Assembly: GCA_035998495.1 (NCBI GenBank) | Contig: DASYHP010000072.1 | Location: 1 to 64,000, forward strand | Origin: Mesorhizobium_B sp035998495 | GTDB taxonomy: Bacteria > Pseudomonadota > Alphaproteobacteria > Rhizobiales > Rhizobiaceae | Direction: 5' to 3' | Length of the DNA: 64,000 nucleotides | Part shown: positions 25,047 through 33,725 of the stretch, one piece after another | Layout: the number at the start of each line of letters is the position of its first letter | Numbering within the stretch: position 1 is the stretch's first letter | Made by a program: the position numbers and the translations under genes | Notes under the pieces: model-generated | The model's input: only the letters and a program-made list of their open reading frames with translations | The model's database searches: none | Told to the model about the DNA's origin: nothing

Positions 25047-26312
25047 TTGGAGCAGGGCTTGCGAAACATGGCGCTCCATCGGTTCGCTTGCTGCCGCGGC
25101 GGCCACTTCGCCGTGCTGCTCGGACTCTTGGCGCCGGTCCTGCTCGGCTTGACGGGCGGCGCGATCGATCTTTTCCGCTACGTCTCGCATCAGAAGAGCT
25201 TGCAGAGCGCGGCCGACGGCGCGGCGCTCGCGGCGGCCCGCGAGGCATCGCTTGAGGGCTGGTCGCAGGCCGCGGCCGACGCCATCGCCAACGCTTATGT
25301 GCAGGCCAACGTCTCCCACCTGAACGGTTCCGGCGAGGTGACGGCGCTCACCACGGTGGACGGGGAAACCGGCCGGGTGACGGTTGCGGTGGAGCAGGAC
25401 CACTTCGGCTACTTCATGGTGGGCTACTTCAAGGCGAGCCCTCAGATCCATGTGCAGGCCACGGCTCAGGCCATCGGTTCCACCAGCATGTGCGTGATCG
25501 GGCTTAGCAGCCACGAAGAGTCGACCATCGGCCTGGATTCAAACGCCATTCTCTCGGCGCCGAACTGCGTCGTCCATTCCAACTCCGCCCATGCGAAGGG
25601 CATGCGCTCGCTCAGCAACGCCGTGCTGAGATCCGCGCTGCCCTGTTCGGCAGGGGGCTACGAGGGAGCAGCCAAGAACTTCAGCAAGATGCCGCTGACC
25701 GACTGCCCGCCGATGGACGACCCGCTCGCAGGCCGTGCCAAGCCCCATGTCGGGGGGGCCTGCAAGGCCAAGAATGCCGTTCACAAGGATTACGTCGGCA
25801 AGATCTCGCCCGGCATCTACTGCGGCGGCCTGTTCATCGACGGCAACTCCGTCGTCACCATGGAGCCGGGCGTCTATGTGATGAGGGACGGCCCGTTCCT
25901 GGTGGACTCGAACTCGAAGGTCACGGGCAAGGGGGTCGGCGTCTTCTTCACGGGGAAGAACAGCTTCTTCCACTTCAAGAGCAATGTGAATGTCAGCCTG
26001 GAAGCGCCGACAACGGGCGACATGTACGGCCTGATCTTCCACCAGGACCGCGACAGCGCGCCGGCCGACTTCACCATCGAAAGCAACTACACGCGCAACC
26101 TGATCGGCACGATCTACCTGCCCAAGGGCAAACTGGTCGTGAAGGCCGACAACGACGTGGCCGACCAGTCCGCCTACACCGCGATCGTCGTCCAGAAGCT
26201 GCAGCTCTTGTCCGGGCCGCGGCTGGTGCTCAACACGAACTATGACGACACCGCCGTGCCCGTGCCGGAAGGGTTAGGACCCACGGGCGAACAGGTGCTG
26301 CTCACGCGATGA
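25047..26312 (+). CDS. TadG-like pilus-assembly protein, first copy
   Basis: A 421-residue protein with the TadE/G N-terminal segment: short basic start, one membrane helix (FAVLLGLLAPVLLGLTGGAIDL) and QKSLQSAADGAALAAAREA. The exported part has regular short strands (GIYCGGLFIDGNSVVTMEPGVY, GVGVFFTG) suggesting a beta-helix-like fold. Cysteines are spaced as in the next gene. TTG at 25047 has GGAGG 5 bases upstream; ATG at 25068 is the alternative. It follows the REC-EAL gene by 11 bases and overlaps its paralogue as ATGA. No other tad genes are in the window. Confidence 0.82.
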   Translation: MEQGLRNMALHRFACCRGGHFAVLLGLLAPVLLGLTGGAIDLFRYVSHQKSLQSAADGAALAAAREASLEGWSQAAADAIANAYVQANVSHLNGSGEVTALTTVDGETGRVTVAVEQDHFGYFMVGYFKASPQIHVQATAQAIGSTSMCVIGLSSHEESTIGLDSNAILSAPNCVVHSNSAHAKGMRSLSNAVLRSALPCSAGGYEGAAKNFSKMPLTDCPPMDDPLAGRAKPHVGGACKAKNAVHKDYVGKISPGIYCGGLFIDGNSVVTMEPGVYVMRDGPFLVDSNSKVTGKGVGVFFTGKNSFFHFKSNVNVSLEAPTTGDMYGLIFHQDRDSAPADFTIESNYTRNLIGTIYLPKGKLVVKADNDVADQSAYTAIVVQKLQLLSGPRLVLNTNYDDTAVPVPEGLGPTGEQVLLTR

Positions 26313-27721
26313 GGAAGGTGACGCCACGCACGGCACGGCCTGCGCCCCTGCCGGCCCTGGTTGGGGCGGCGAAAGCCTTCCGGCGCAGCCGCGAGGGCAA
26401 TTTCGCCATGATCACCGTGATCCTCGCCCCGCTGCTCTTGGGGCTTGTGGGCGGGGCGACCGACTTCTTCGTGCTGCAGCATCACCGCAATGAGCTGCAG
26501 GCGACCGCCGACGCGGCGGTGATCGCGGCGGCGGCGGAGGCGGGCCTCAAGGGCTGGTCGGAGGAGTCCGCCGCCCAGGTGGCGGCGGCCGTCATCGGCA
26601 GCAACCTGTCCAACCGCTTCAGCGGGGCCAGCTTCCATCACAAGGTCGAGGTGGACGAGGAAAGCCGCTCGGTCGAGATCGAGCTGACGCAGGACCATTA
26701 CGGCTACTTCGTCGTGGGCTATTTCACCGGCAGCCCGCAGATTCGCGTGAGCGCCTCGGCCAAGGCCACGGGACAGTCCACGATCTGCATCATCGTGCAG
26801 TCGCCCAGCGGCGCGGAGTCCTTCAAGCTCTCCGGCCAGTCGCAGGTCGTGGCCGCGGGCTGTTCGGCCTATTCCAACTCGTCGGATCCAAAGGGCATCG
26901 CCGCCAGGGACGGCTCCAAGCTGACGACCCAGCTCGCCTGCTCGGCGGGCGGCTACAGCGGCAAGCCCGGCAACTTCTCGCCCCCGCCGCTCACCGACTG
27001 CCCGAGCATCAAGGACCCGCTGGCCGGCCGCGCGGCCCTGGTCGATGGACTGGTCGCGGGCAAGAAATGCGATTTCAAGGCGTTGACCATCAAGAACACG
27101 AAGAAGACGCTGGAGGCCGGCACCTATTGCGGCCTGACCGTCACCGAAAAGGCCGAGGTGACCTTCAAGCCCGGCATCTACGTCATCAAGGACGGCGTGC
27201 TTCGCGTGGACAAGCATGGATCCGTTGCCGGCACGGGCGTCGGCTTCGTGTTCACGGGCGACAAGAGCAAGGCCGAGTTCAAGAACGACTCCAGCCTGTC
27301 CTTGTCCGCGCCGGAAACCGGGCCGATGGCCGGCATCCTCCTCTATGCGCAATCTGCAGGCGGCAAAGTGCGGGAGTTCAAGATCGAAAGCCGCAACGCC
27401 CAGAAGCTGATCGGCACGGTCTATCTGCCCAAGGACCGCCTGACGGTGGGCGGCGACAAGGATGGCGACGGCGTCTGCGATCCCGAAGCCGGGACCACCG
27501 AGGATGATGACGACGATGATGATGACGGCGCCTCGGGTGGAAGCGCACTGAAATGCGAGTCGGATGTCGGCGCGGCGTCGTCCTGGACGGCCATCGTCAC
27601 GCAGAAGCTGAACGTCACCGCCGGCGTGGACCTCGTGCTGAACTCCGACTACGCCTCCTCGCCCGTGCCGGCCCCGCCGGGCCTTGGCCCCAACAGCAGC
27701 CAGATCGTGCTGCAGAACTGA
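26309..27721 (+). CDS. TadG-like pilus-assembly protein, second copy with acidic insert
   Basis: A 470-residue paralogue of the preceding protein: EGNFAMITVILAPLLLGLVGGATDF, QATADAAVIAAAAEAG, HYGYFVVGYFTGSPQI, PGIYVIKDG, GVGFVFTG, QKLIGTVYLPKDRL all align with it. Near residues 383-420 it carries an insert the first copy lacks: GDKDGDGVCD (calcium-loop-like) and eight consecutive aspartates (399-406). Both proteins end with the same PVPxxxGLGP motif. The start overlaps the preceding stop (ATGA). It probably forms part of the same envelope or pilus structure. Confidence 0.82.
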   Translation: MRKVTPRTARPAPLPALVGAAKAFRRSREGNFAMITVILAPLLLGLVGGATDFFVLQHHRNELQATADAAVIAAAAEAGLKGWSEESAAQVAAAVIGSNLSNRFSGASFHHKVEVDEESRSVEIELTQDHYGYFVVGYFTGSPQIRVSASAKATGQSTICIIVQSPSGAESFKLSGQSQVVAAGCSAYSNSSDPKGIAARDGSKLTTQLACSAGGYSGKPGNFSPPPLTDCPSIKDPLAGRAALVDGLVAGKKCDFKALTIKNTKKTLEAGTYCGLTVTEKAEVTFKPGIYVIKDGVLRVDKHGSVAGTGVGFVFTGDKSKAEFKNDSSLSLSAPETGPMAGILLYAQSAGGKVREFKIESRNAQKLIGTVYLPKDRLTVGGDKDGDGVCDPEAGTTEDDDDDDDDGASGGSALKCESDVGAASSWTAIVTQKLNVTAGVDLVLNSDYASSPVPAPPGLGPNSSQIVLQN

Positions 27722-27760
27722 CGCTTCGGCCGAACGCCCCTGCCGCCTGCGACGAGGAAC

Positions 27761-28204
27761 TCACCGGGCGCGGGGCGGCGCGGGCCGGGTGAGCAGGAAG
27801 GCCGCCACAACCGACAGGCAGAGCGCGCAAAGTGCCAGCGCCCAGACCGGCGCGCCCATGCTCGCCGCCAGGCCGAAGCTCAGGGCCAGGGAGACCACCG
27901 CCAGCGCCTTGGCCTGCCTGGAAACGGCGCCGTGCTCGCGCCAGGCGCGGATCGGCGGGCCCAGATGCGGATGCGTGGTCAGCCAGCAGTGGAAACGCGG
28001 GGAGCCGCGCGAAAACGACCAGGCGGCCAGGAGCAGGAAGACGGTGGTGGGCATCAGCGGCAAGACCATGCCGATCAACCCGAGAAGCACGCAAGCCCAG
28101 CCGAGGCCCACCCAAAGCAGCCGCATGACCCATGCCGCGCGGCGCGGCCGTCCCCCGGCGGGCGCGATCTCGAGGGCGGAGGGCGGTTGCGCCTGCAACG
28201 TCAT
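27761..28204 (-). CDS. DUF454 (YbaN-like) inner-membrane protein
   Basis: A 147-residue protein with the DUF454 pattern: RLLWVGLGWACVLLGLIGMVLPLMPTTVFLLLAAWSFSRGSPRFHCWLTTHPHLGP, followed by RAWREHGAVSRQAKALAV and two more membrane helices. Function of the family is unknown. ATG at 28204 is used; GTG at 28210 is two codons upstream. It is convergent with the second TadG-like gene and separated from the TRAP operon by a terminator. Confidence 0.85.
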   Translation of the reverse strand: MTLQAQPPSALEIAPAGGRPRRAAWVMRLLWVGLGWACVLLGLIGMVLPLMPTTVFLLLAAWSFSRGSPRFHCWLTTHPHLGPPIRAWREHGAVSRQAKALAVVSLALSFGLAASMGAPVWALALCALCLSVVAAFLLTRPAPPRAR

Positions 28205-28287
28205 AGGCACAACAATGCGCCGGTCATGCCGGAGTTTCCTCGACCCGCGTCGATCGCCCGCCCATCCTCTCGCGGCGGTGCCATAAA

Positions 28288-28313
28288 CGCCGCGGCCCCC
28301 GCAGGCCGCGGCG
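28288..28313 (-). terminator. Intrinsic terminator of the TRAP operon
   Basis: A perfect 10-bp GC-rich stem, CGCCGCGGCC (28288-28297) with GGCCGCGGCG (28304-28313) and a 6-base loop, lies about 45 bases after the dctP stop on the minus strand and is followed there by TTTAT. Confidence 0.6.
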
Positions 28314-28358
28314 GTCTCGAACGGGTCGGTCGCGCCCGTGGCCGTGCCTGGGAGGGAC

Positions 28359-29441
28359 TCAGCGATAGGGATAGCCGGCCTTCTCCATCAGCGCCGTATA
28401 GTCCTTGAAGATCTGGACCACGCGGGCCGCCCTCGGGCTCGAGTCCGCGATCTCGGTCCAGAACGCTTCCGCGTCCTTCTCCACCTGTGCCCATTCCTCG
28501 CGCGGGATGGCGGTGAGCTCCATCTTGTCGCCGTTAACGCGCAGGTCGGCCTCGCCGCCCCAGTACCAGACCTGGCGGTAATAGTGGGACTGGTCGACCG
28601 TCGAGAGGAAGAGCTGCTTGAGGTGCGCCGGCACCTTCTCCCAGCTCGCGGTGTTGGCGAAATAGGAGCCGCACCACGCGCCGGTGACGTTGTTGGTGAG
28701 CGCGTAGTTGCAGACATCCGCCCAGCCCACCTCATAGGCTTCGGTGAAGCCGCACCATGCGACGCCGTCGAGCTGGCCGGTCTGGATCGCCACCTCCACG
28801 TCGTCCCATGGCACGGTGACGGGGATCAGCCCGTAGCGCGACAGGAACTTTCCGGCCGTGGGCACGCCGAACACGCGCTTGCCGTTCATGTCGGCGAGGC
28901 TGCGGATGGGATCCTTGGTGAAGATGTGGAGCGGGTCCCAGGCGCCGGCCGAAAGCCATTCGACGCCCTCCACCTCGTCATAGGCCTCCTTCCAGATCTC
29001 GTTGAGGCCGTAGCGCTGGAACAGCACGGGCAGGTCGAGGCTGTAGCGGGTGGAGAAGGGGAAATAGCCGCCGAACACCGAAATATCGACGGGCGAGGCC
29101 ATGGTCGCGTCATCCGACTGCACGGCGTCGATGGTGCCGTTCTGCAGGGCGCGGAAGAGCTCGGCGGTGGGCACGAGCTGGTCGGCGTAGAAGAGATCGA
29201 TCACCATCTCGCCATTCGCGGCGGCGTTGAAGGCGTCGATCTGCGGCTTGATGACATGGGCGCCGAGCGGCGCGCCCGAATAGGTCTGGAGCCGCCAGCG
29301 GATGGGCGACTGCGCATGGACGGCGGGCGCGGCGAGCGCGGTCCCGGCGAGCGCAGCGCCGCCGAGGCCGGCGTTCTTCAGGAAGCTTCGGCGGCTGGTC
29401 GCGGCGGGCTCGACGGCCGGCTTGGTTTCAATATCAGACAT
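28359..29441 (-). CDS. dctP: TRAP transporter substrate-binding protein (DctP family)
   Basis: A 360-residue periplasmic binding protein with a Tat signal (SRRSFLKNAGLGG), cleaved near VHAQ. Family stretches are WRLQTYSGAPLGAH, ADQLVPTAELFRALQNGTIDAVQ, GKRVFGVPTAGKFLSRYG, QTGQLDGVAWCGFTEAYEVGW and YYRQVWYWGGEADLR. The tryptophan-rich last region and length fit DctP proteins that bind carboxylic acids, often keto or hydroxy acids. It is the last gene of the operon deoR-dctQ-dctM-dctP. The ligand is unknown. Confidence 0.88.
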   Translation of the reverse strand: MSDIETKPAVEPAATSRRSFLKNAGLGGAALAGTALAAPAVHAQSPIRWRLQTYSGAPLGAHVIKPQIDAFNAAANGEMVIDLFYADQLVPTAELFRALQNGTIDAVQSDDATMASPVDISVFGGYFPFSTRYSLDLPVLFQRYGLNEIWKEAYDEVEGVEWLSAGAWDPLHIFTKDPIRSLADMNGKRVFGVPTAGKFLSRYGLIPVTVPWDDVEVAIQTGQLDGVAWCGFTEAYEVGWADVCNYALTNNVTGAWCGSYFANTASWEKVPAHLKQLFLSTVDQSHYYRQVWYWGGEADLRVNGDKMELTAIPREEWAQVEKDAEAFWTEIADSSPRAARVVQIFKDYTALMEKAGYPYR

Positions 29442-29507
29442 GTCCGGTTCTCCTTCTGGGGGTTCATCGATTCCGGCCTCTTTCCGGGCCGCTGAGGTGG
29501 AAGGGGC

Positions 29508-30830
29508 TCACTTGCCGTAAACCTGCTGCGGCAGCCAAAGCGCGATCTGGGGGAAGATCATCAGCAGGATGATCGTGCCGACCATCATCACGACGAACGG
29601 GCCGATCGAGCGGTAGATGTCGACCAGCGTGATCTCCTTGGGCGCCATGGCCCGCATCAGGAACAGGTTGTAGCCGAAGGGCGGGGTGATGTAGGCGATC
29701 TGGCAGGTGATGGTGTAGAGCACGCCGAACCAAACGAGGTCGAAGCCCAGCGACTTCACCAGCGGCACGTAAAGCGGCGCCACAATCACCAGCATGGCCG
29801 TGTCGTCCAAGAACATGCCCATCACGATGAAGGACGCCATCATCATCAAGAGCACCTGCCAGGGCGACAGCTCCCAGCTCGTGATGAAGAGCGACTCGAT
29901 GGCGCGCGCCGCGCCGAGGCCGTCAAAGATCGCGCCGAAGGCGAGCGCCGCCAGAATCAGCCACAAAAACATGCAGGAGATGGCGAGCGTCTTCTGGGAC
30001 GTGTCCCTGATGAGCGCCCAGGTGAGGCGGCCCTTCAGCGCCGCGGCGAGCGTGGCGGCGGTCGCGCCGATGGCCGAACTTTCCACGAGGCTCGTATAGC
30101 CCATCACGAAGAGGCCGATCATCACGAAGAAGATCGCGAAGGGGATCAGCCCGGCGCGCAGGAGCGCCACCTTCTCCCCCAGCGGCATGTTGAGCTCGGC
30201 ATCCGACACGACGGGCGTCAGCGCCGGGTTCAGCCGCGCGCGGACCATGATGTAGATCGAGAAGATCGCGGCCATCAGGAGGCCGGGGATCATGCCCGCG
30301 AGCCAGAGCTGGCCGACCGGCTCGCGCGCGATCATGCCGTAAAGAACGAGCACGACCGAGGGCGGGATCAGGATGCCGAGCGACGAGCCGCCCTGCACCA
30401 CGCCCGAGATCAGCACCTTGTCGTAGCCGCGCCGCAGCATCTCGGGCAACGCGATGGAGGAGCCGATCGCCATGCCCGCCACCGAAAGCCCGTTCATGGC
30501 GGAGATGATCACCATGAGGAAGATCGTGCCGATGGCGAGCCCGCCCCTCAAGCGCCCGAACCAGACATGGAACATCCGATAAAGGTCTTCGGCGATGCCG
30601 GATTCCGACAGGATGTAGCCCATGTAGATGAACAGGGGCAAAGTCAGCATCGGGAACCAGTTGAAGAGCTTCAGCGTGGCGTTGAAGGGCATCTCGATCG
30701 CCCCCTGGCCGTAGAGCAGCAGCGCCGCGCCCGCCGCCACGAAACCGATGGCCGCGAACACCCGCTGTCCCGTGAGCAGCATGAGCGCCATGGTGGCGAA
30801 CATCGCGATGGCGATCAGCTCATAGCTCAT
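29508..30830 (-). CDS. dctM: TRAP transporter large permease (DctM family)
   Basis: A 440-residue membrane protein with about 12 helices. DctM hallmarks are FPMLTLPLFIYMGYILSESG, NGLSVAGMAIGSSIALPEMLRRGYD, GSSLGILIPPSVVLVLYG and GMFLDDTAMLVIVAPLYVPL. It is the sodium- or proton-driven carrier of the TRAP system. ATG at 30830 overlaps the dctQ stop as ATGA, which fixes the start; the upstream part of the frame is not protein-like. Confidence 0.9.
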   Translation of the reverse strand: MSYELIAIAMFATMALMLLTGQRVFAAIGFVAAGAALLLYGQGAIEMPFNATLKLFNWFPMLTLPLFIYMGYILSESGIAEDLYRMFHVWFGRLRGGLAIGTIFLMVIISAMNGLSVAGMAIGSSIALPEMLRRGYDKVLISGVVQGGSSLGILIPPSVVLVLYGMIAREPVGQLWLAGMIPGLLMAAIFSIYIMVRARLNPALTPVVSDAELNMPLGEKVALLRAGLIPFAIFFVMIGLFVMGYTSLVESSAIGATAATLAAALKGRLTWALIRDTSQKTLAISCMFLWLILAALAFGAIFDGLGAARAIESLFITSWELSPWQVLLMMMASFIVMGMFLDDTAMLVIVAPLYVPLVKSLGFDLVWFGVLYTITCQIAYITPPFGYNLFLMRAMAPKEITLVDIYRSIGPFVVMMVGTIILLMIFPQIALWLPQQVYGK

Positions 30831-31405
30831 CGCGCGTCGCCCTCGCGCAGGGCGGCGACATGCTTGAAGATCAGCGACACGGCCTGCAGCAGCATCAGCA
30901 CGAGGCAGGCCACGAGCAGCACCTTGATGGGGATCATGGAGGGGTTCCACATGGAGAAGCGCCGCTCGTCGGTGCCAATGGCGTAGCGCAGGCTCGAGAT
31001 CGAGCCGATCAGCATGACGGAGAGGAAGAAGAGCAGGCAGAAGGAGGTGACGAGGTCCATCCGCGCCTTTCCGCGCGGGGAAAGGCGCTGATAGACGAGG
31101 TCCATGCGCACATGGTCGTCGTTCTTGAGCGTCATCGCCCCGCCCAGGAAGAAATAGGCGAGCAGCGTGAACTGCGCGACCTCCACGCACCAGTGCAGCG
31201 GGATCTGCAGGACGTTGCGGGTGACGGCGTCCAGAAGCAGCACGCCGATCATCAGGAAGACCAGCGTCATGGCGGCGACGCCGACATAGTCGGACAGGCG
31301 GTCCACCACCCGCACATAGGCCATGACCGCCCGCGGCATCCGCCGCCCTTCCGTCCGTTCCGTCCCCTCGCCCATCCGCGGCGGCGCTTCGCCGGTTTCG
31401 CTCAT
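30827..31405 (-). CDS. dctQ: TRAP transporter small permease (DctQ family)
   Basis: A 192-residue protein with four membrane helices. Typical DctQ signs are GVAAMTLVFLMIGVLLLDAVTRNVL, HWCVEVAQFTLLAYFFLGGAMTLKNDDHVRMDLVY and a charged cytoplasmic N-terminus. It pairs with DctM. ATG at 31405 overlaps the DeoR stop, and its own stop overlaps dctM, so the three genes are translationally coupled. Confidence 0.88.
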   Translation of the reverse strand: MSETGEAPPRMGEGTERTEGRRMPRAVMAYVRVVDRLSDYVGVAAMTLVFLMIGVLLLDAVTRNVLQIPLHWCVEVAQFTLLAYFFLGGAMTLKNDDHVRMDLVYQRLSPRGKARMDLVTSFCLLFFLSVMLIGSISSLRYAIGTDERRFSMWNPSMIPIKVLLVACLVLMLLQAVSLIFKHVAALREGDAR

Positions 31406-32157
31406 CTCAATTCAACCTTCGCCGCCTGGAGCGCGGCCGTGTGCTCGAGGGACGGCGGCGCATCGGACACGATCACGTCAATCTCGTCCAGCCGGCAGAC
31501 CCGGAACGCCGCCTTGCGGCCGAACTTTTCCCCGCCCGCGACCACGATGAGGTTCTTCGCGTGGCCGATCATGGCGCGCGCCACCTGAGCCTCGTCGAAG
31601 CTCGCATCCATGGCACCCGCGCCCGCGTCGATCGCGGCCACCGTGAGCACGGCGTGGTCGGCCTCGAACTTTTCGATCTGCTCGATGGCCAACGGCCCGA
31701 CGGTCTGCGCGTTGTCCGCGCCATAGGCGCCGCCCAGCAGATAGACGGCCGAGCCCGAGCCGGCCACACCGAGGGCCTGCGCCACGCGCACCGAATTGGT
31801 GATGACGGTGAGCCGTTCGAGCCTGGACAAGGCCTCGGCGCAAAAGACCGTGGTCGAGCCGGTGTCCATGAAAAGCGTGTCGCCGGGCTCGACGAGCGCC
31901 AGGAGCTTCTGCGCGATGGCGCGCTTGGCGTCGGCGTTCTCGGCCATCCGCTCCCCAAAGCTGCCTTCGGTGTGAAGGCGCGGCCGGCGCGCGCCGCCAT
32001 GCACCTTCTGCAGCATGCCGCCCTCGGCCAACTGGCCGAGATCGCGCCTTATGGTCTCCGGCGAGACCGCGAAGGTTTCGGCCAGCGCGTCCACCGACAT
32101 CTGGCCCTGCCGCCAGATGACGTCGGCGATCCGAGCCTGTCTGTCCTTCCGCCGCAT
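31402..32157 (-). CDS. DeoR-family regulator heading the TRAP operon (GlpR-like)
   Basis: A 251-residue DeoR/GlpR-type regulator: helix-turn-helix at about 5-58 (QARIADVIWRQGQMSVDALAETFAVSPETIRRDLGQL, VHGGARRP), then sensor domain with FMDTGSTTVFCAEAL, TNSVRVAQAL, LLGGAYGADNAQTVGPLA and VVAGGEKFGRKAA. It is the first gene of the TRAP operon and diverges, over 164 bases, from the GlpA-like gene. The probable job is repression of both the importer and the oxidation genes until a phosphorylated intermediate appears; glycerol 3-phosphate is the guess from context. Confidence 0.85.
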   Translation of the reverse strand: MRRKDRQARIADVIWRQGQMSVDALAETFAVSPETIRRDLGQLAEGGMLQKVHGGARRPRLHTEGSFGERMAENADAKRAIAQKLLALVEPGDTLFMDTGSTTVFCAEALSRLERLTVITNSVRVAQALGVAGSGSAVYLLGGAYGADNAQTVGPLAIEQIEKFEADHAVLTVAAIDAGAGAMDASFDEAQVARAMIGHAKNLIVVAGGEKFGRKAAFRVCRLDEIDVIVSDAPPSLEHTAALQAAKVELR

Positions 32158-32321
32158 GGCGCCTCCGCTGGGTAAGCAGTCGAGCAGCGGGTCCTGCCCA
32201 TGTCAAGACGGTTGGATAGGTACTGCGCCCAATTGGTCACAGATACGGCACTCCGATTGACCGTTCGGGCGGCAGATGCCATCTTCCCATCAGGGCGAAG
32301 CTCGGAAATCATGGTGGGACA

Positions 32322-33725
32322 ATGGCCGGTGAGGCGGCTTCGGGCGAATTGTTCGACGTCGCCGTCGTGGGCGGCGGGGTGGTCGGCTGCGCGATTGCGC
32401 GCCGCTTCACGCTGGACGGCGCGCGGGTCGTGGTGCTGGAAAAGGCGCATGACGTGCTCGACGGCGCGTCCAAGGGCAATAGCGGCATCCTGCACACAGG
32501 CTTCGACGCCCCGCCGGCCTCGCTCGAAGCCGCCTGCATCCGGGACGGCCATCGGGAATATCTGGAGGTCCGCGAAAGGCTGAACCTGCCGCTGATCCGG
32601 TCGGGCGCGCTGGTGATCGCCTGGACCGAGGAGGAGGAAGCGGCGCTGCCCGCCCTGGTGGACCAGGCCCGGCAGAACGGCGTGGAGGACGTGACGCTCC
32701 TCTCGGCGGCCGAGACCTGGGCGCTGGAGCCTCAGCTCGGGCCGGGGGTGCGGGCGAGCTTTCGCGTGCCGCGCGAGTCCGTCATCGACCCCTGGTCCGC
32801 GCCGCACGCCTATCTCTTGCAGGCGATCGCCAACGGCGCGTCGCTTTTCCGCGACCGCGAGGTTCTGGGCGGCGCGTTCGACGGGATTTCTTGGCGGCTC
32901 GACACCTCGCGGGGGCCGGTCCGTGCCCGCGCCGTGGTGAATGCAGCCGGGCTCTACGGCGACATGATCGACCAGCGACTGATCGGCCGCAGCGACTACA
33001 CGATCAAGCCGCGAAAAGGCCAGTTCGTCGTCTATGACAAGCCGGCAGCCTGCCTCGCCTCGCACATCCTCCTGCCCGTGCCCGGCAAGATCACCAAGGG
33101 CGTCGTCGTGTGCCGCACGGCCTATGGCAATCTCCTGGTCGGCCCGACCGCCGAGGAGCAGGACGATCGCGCGAGCGCCGCGCTCGTTCCCGAAACGCTG
33201 AAGGCGCTCAAGAAGCGCGGCGAGGAGATTTTGCCCGCGCTCGCCGGCCACGACGTGACCGCCATCTATGCCGGCCTGCGCCCCGCCACCGAGTTCAAGG
33301 ATTTTCAGATCCGCCTCCATCCGGAGCGCCGCTACGTCTCGGTCGGCGGCATCCGCTCGACAGGGCTCAGCGCCGCCCTGGGCATCGCGCGGCATGTTGG
33401 CGCGCGCTTGGGCGAACTCGGCTTGGACGGAAGGCCGCTCGAAGCGCCGGTCTGGCCGCGCGTGGAGCGGCTGAGCGAGGACGGCGAGCGCGATTGGCAG
33501 CGGCCGGGCAATGGCGGCATCGTCTGCCACTGCGAACGCGTCACACGCCGCGAGATCGAGCAAGTGCTGTCCGATCCGCTCGCGCCGCAAAGCCTGGCCG
33601 GGCTCAAGCGGCGCACCCGCGTCACCATGGGCCGCTGCCAGGGTTTCTACTGCTCCGCGGAACTGGCCGACATCACCAAGGGCCGCCTCCCCTACCCTGT
33701 CGCCGGCCGGCCCGATGAACGCTGA
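32322..33725 (+). CDS. FAD dehydrogenase with C-terminal BFD-type [2Fe-2S] domain (GlpA-like)
   Basis: A 467-residue flavoprotein of the GlpD/GlpA/LhgO fold. FAD site VAVVGGGVVGCAIARRF (about 13-30), then DGASKGNSGILHTGFD, VVNAAGLYGDM, GKITKGVVVCRTAYGNLLVGPTAE and VGGIRSTGLSAALG. The C-terminus is a Fer2_BFD domain with cysteines C402, C404, C439 and C444 (VCHCERV...RCQGFYC). This is the layout of anaerobic glycerol-3-phosphate dehydrogenase subunit A. It overlaps the GlpB-like gene and is divergent from the DeoR/TRAP operon. Confidence 0.82.
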   Translation: MAGEAASGELFDVAVVGGGVVGCAIARRFTLDGARVVVLEKAHDVLDGASKGNSGILHTGFDAPPASLEAACIRDGHREYLEVRERLNLPLIRSGALVIAWTEEEEAALPALVDQARQNGVEDVTLLSAAETWALEPQLGPGVRASFRVPRESVIDPWSAPHAYLLQAIANGASLFRDREVLGGAFDGISWRLDTSRGPVRARAVVNAAGLYGDMIDQRLIGRSDYTIKPRKGQFVVYDKPAACLASHILLPVPGKITKGVVVCRTAYGNLLVGPTAEEQDDRASAALVPETLKALKKRGEEILPALAGHDVTAIYAGLRPATEFKDFQIRLHPERRYVSVGGIRSTGLSAALGIARHVGARLGELGLDGRPLEAPVWPRVERLSEDGERDWQRPGNGGIVCHCERVTRREIEQVLSDPLAPQSLAGLKRRTRVTMGRCQGFYCSAELADITKGRLPYPVAGRPDER

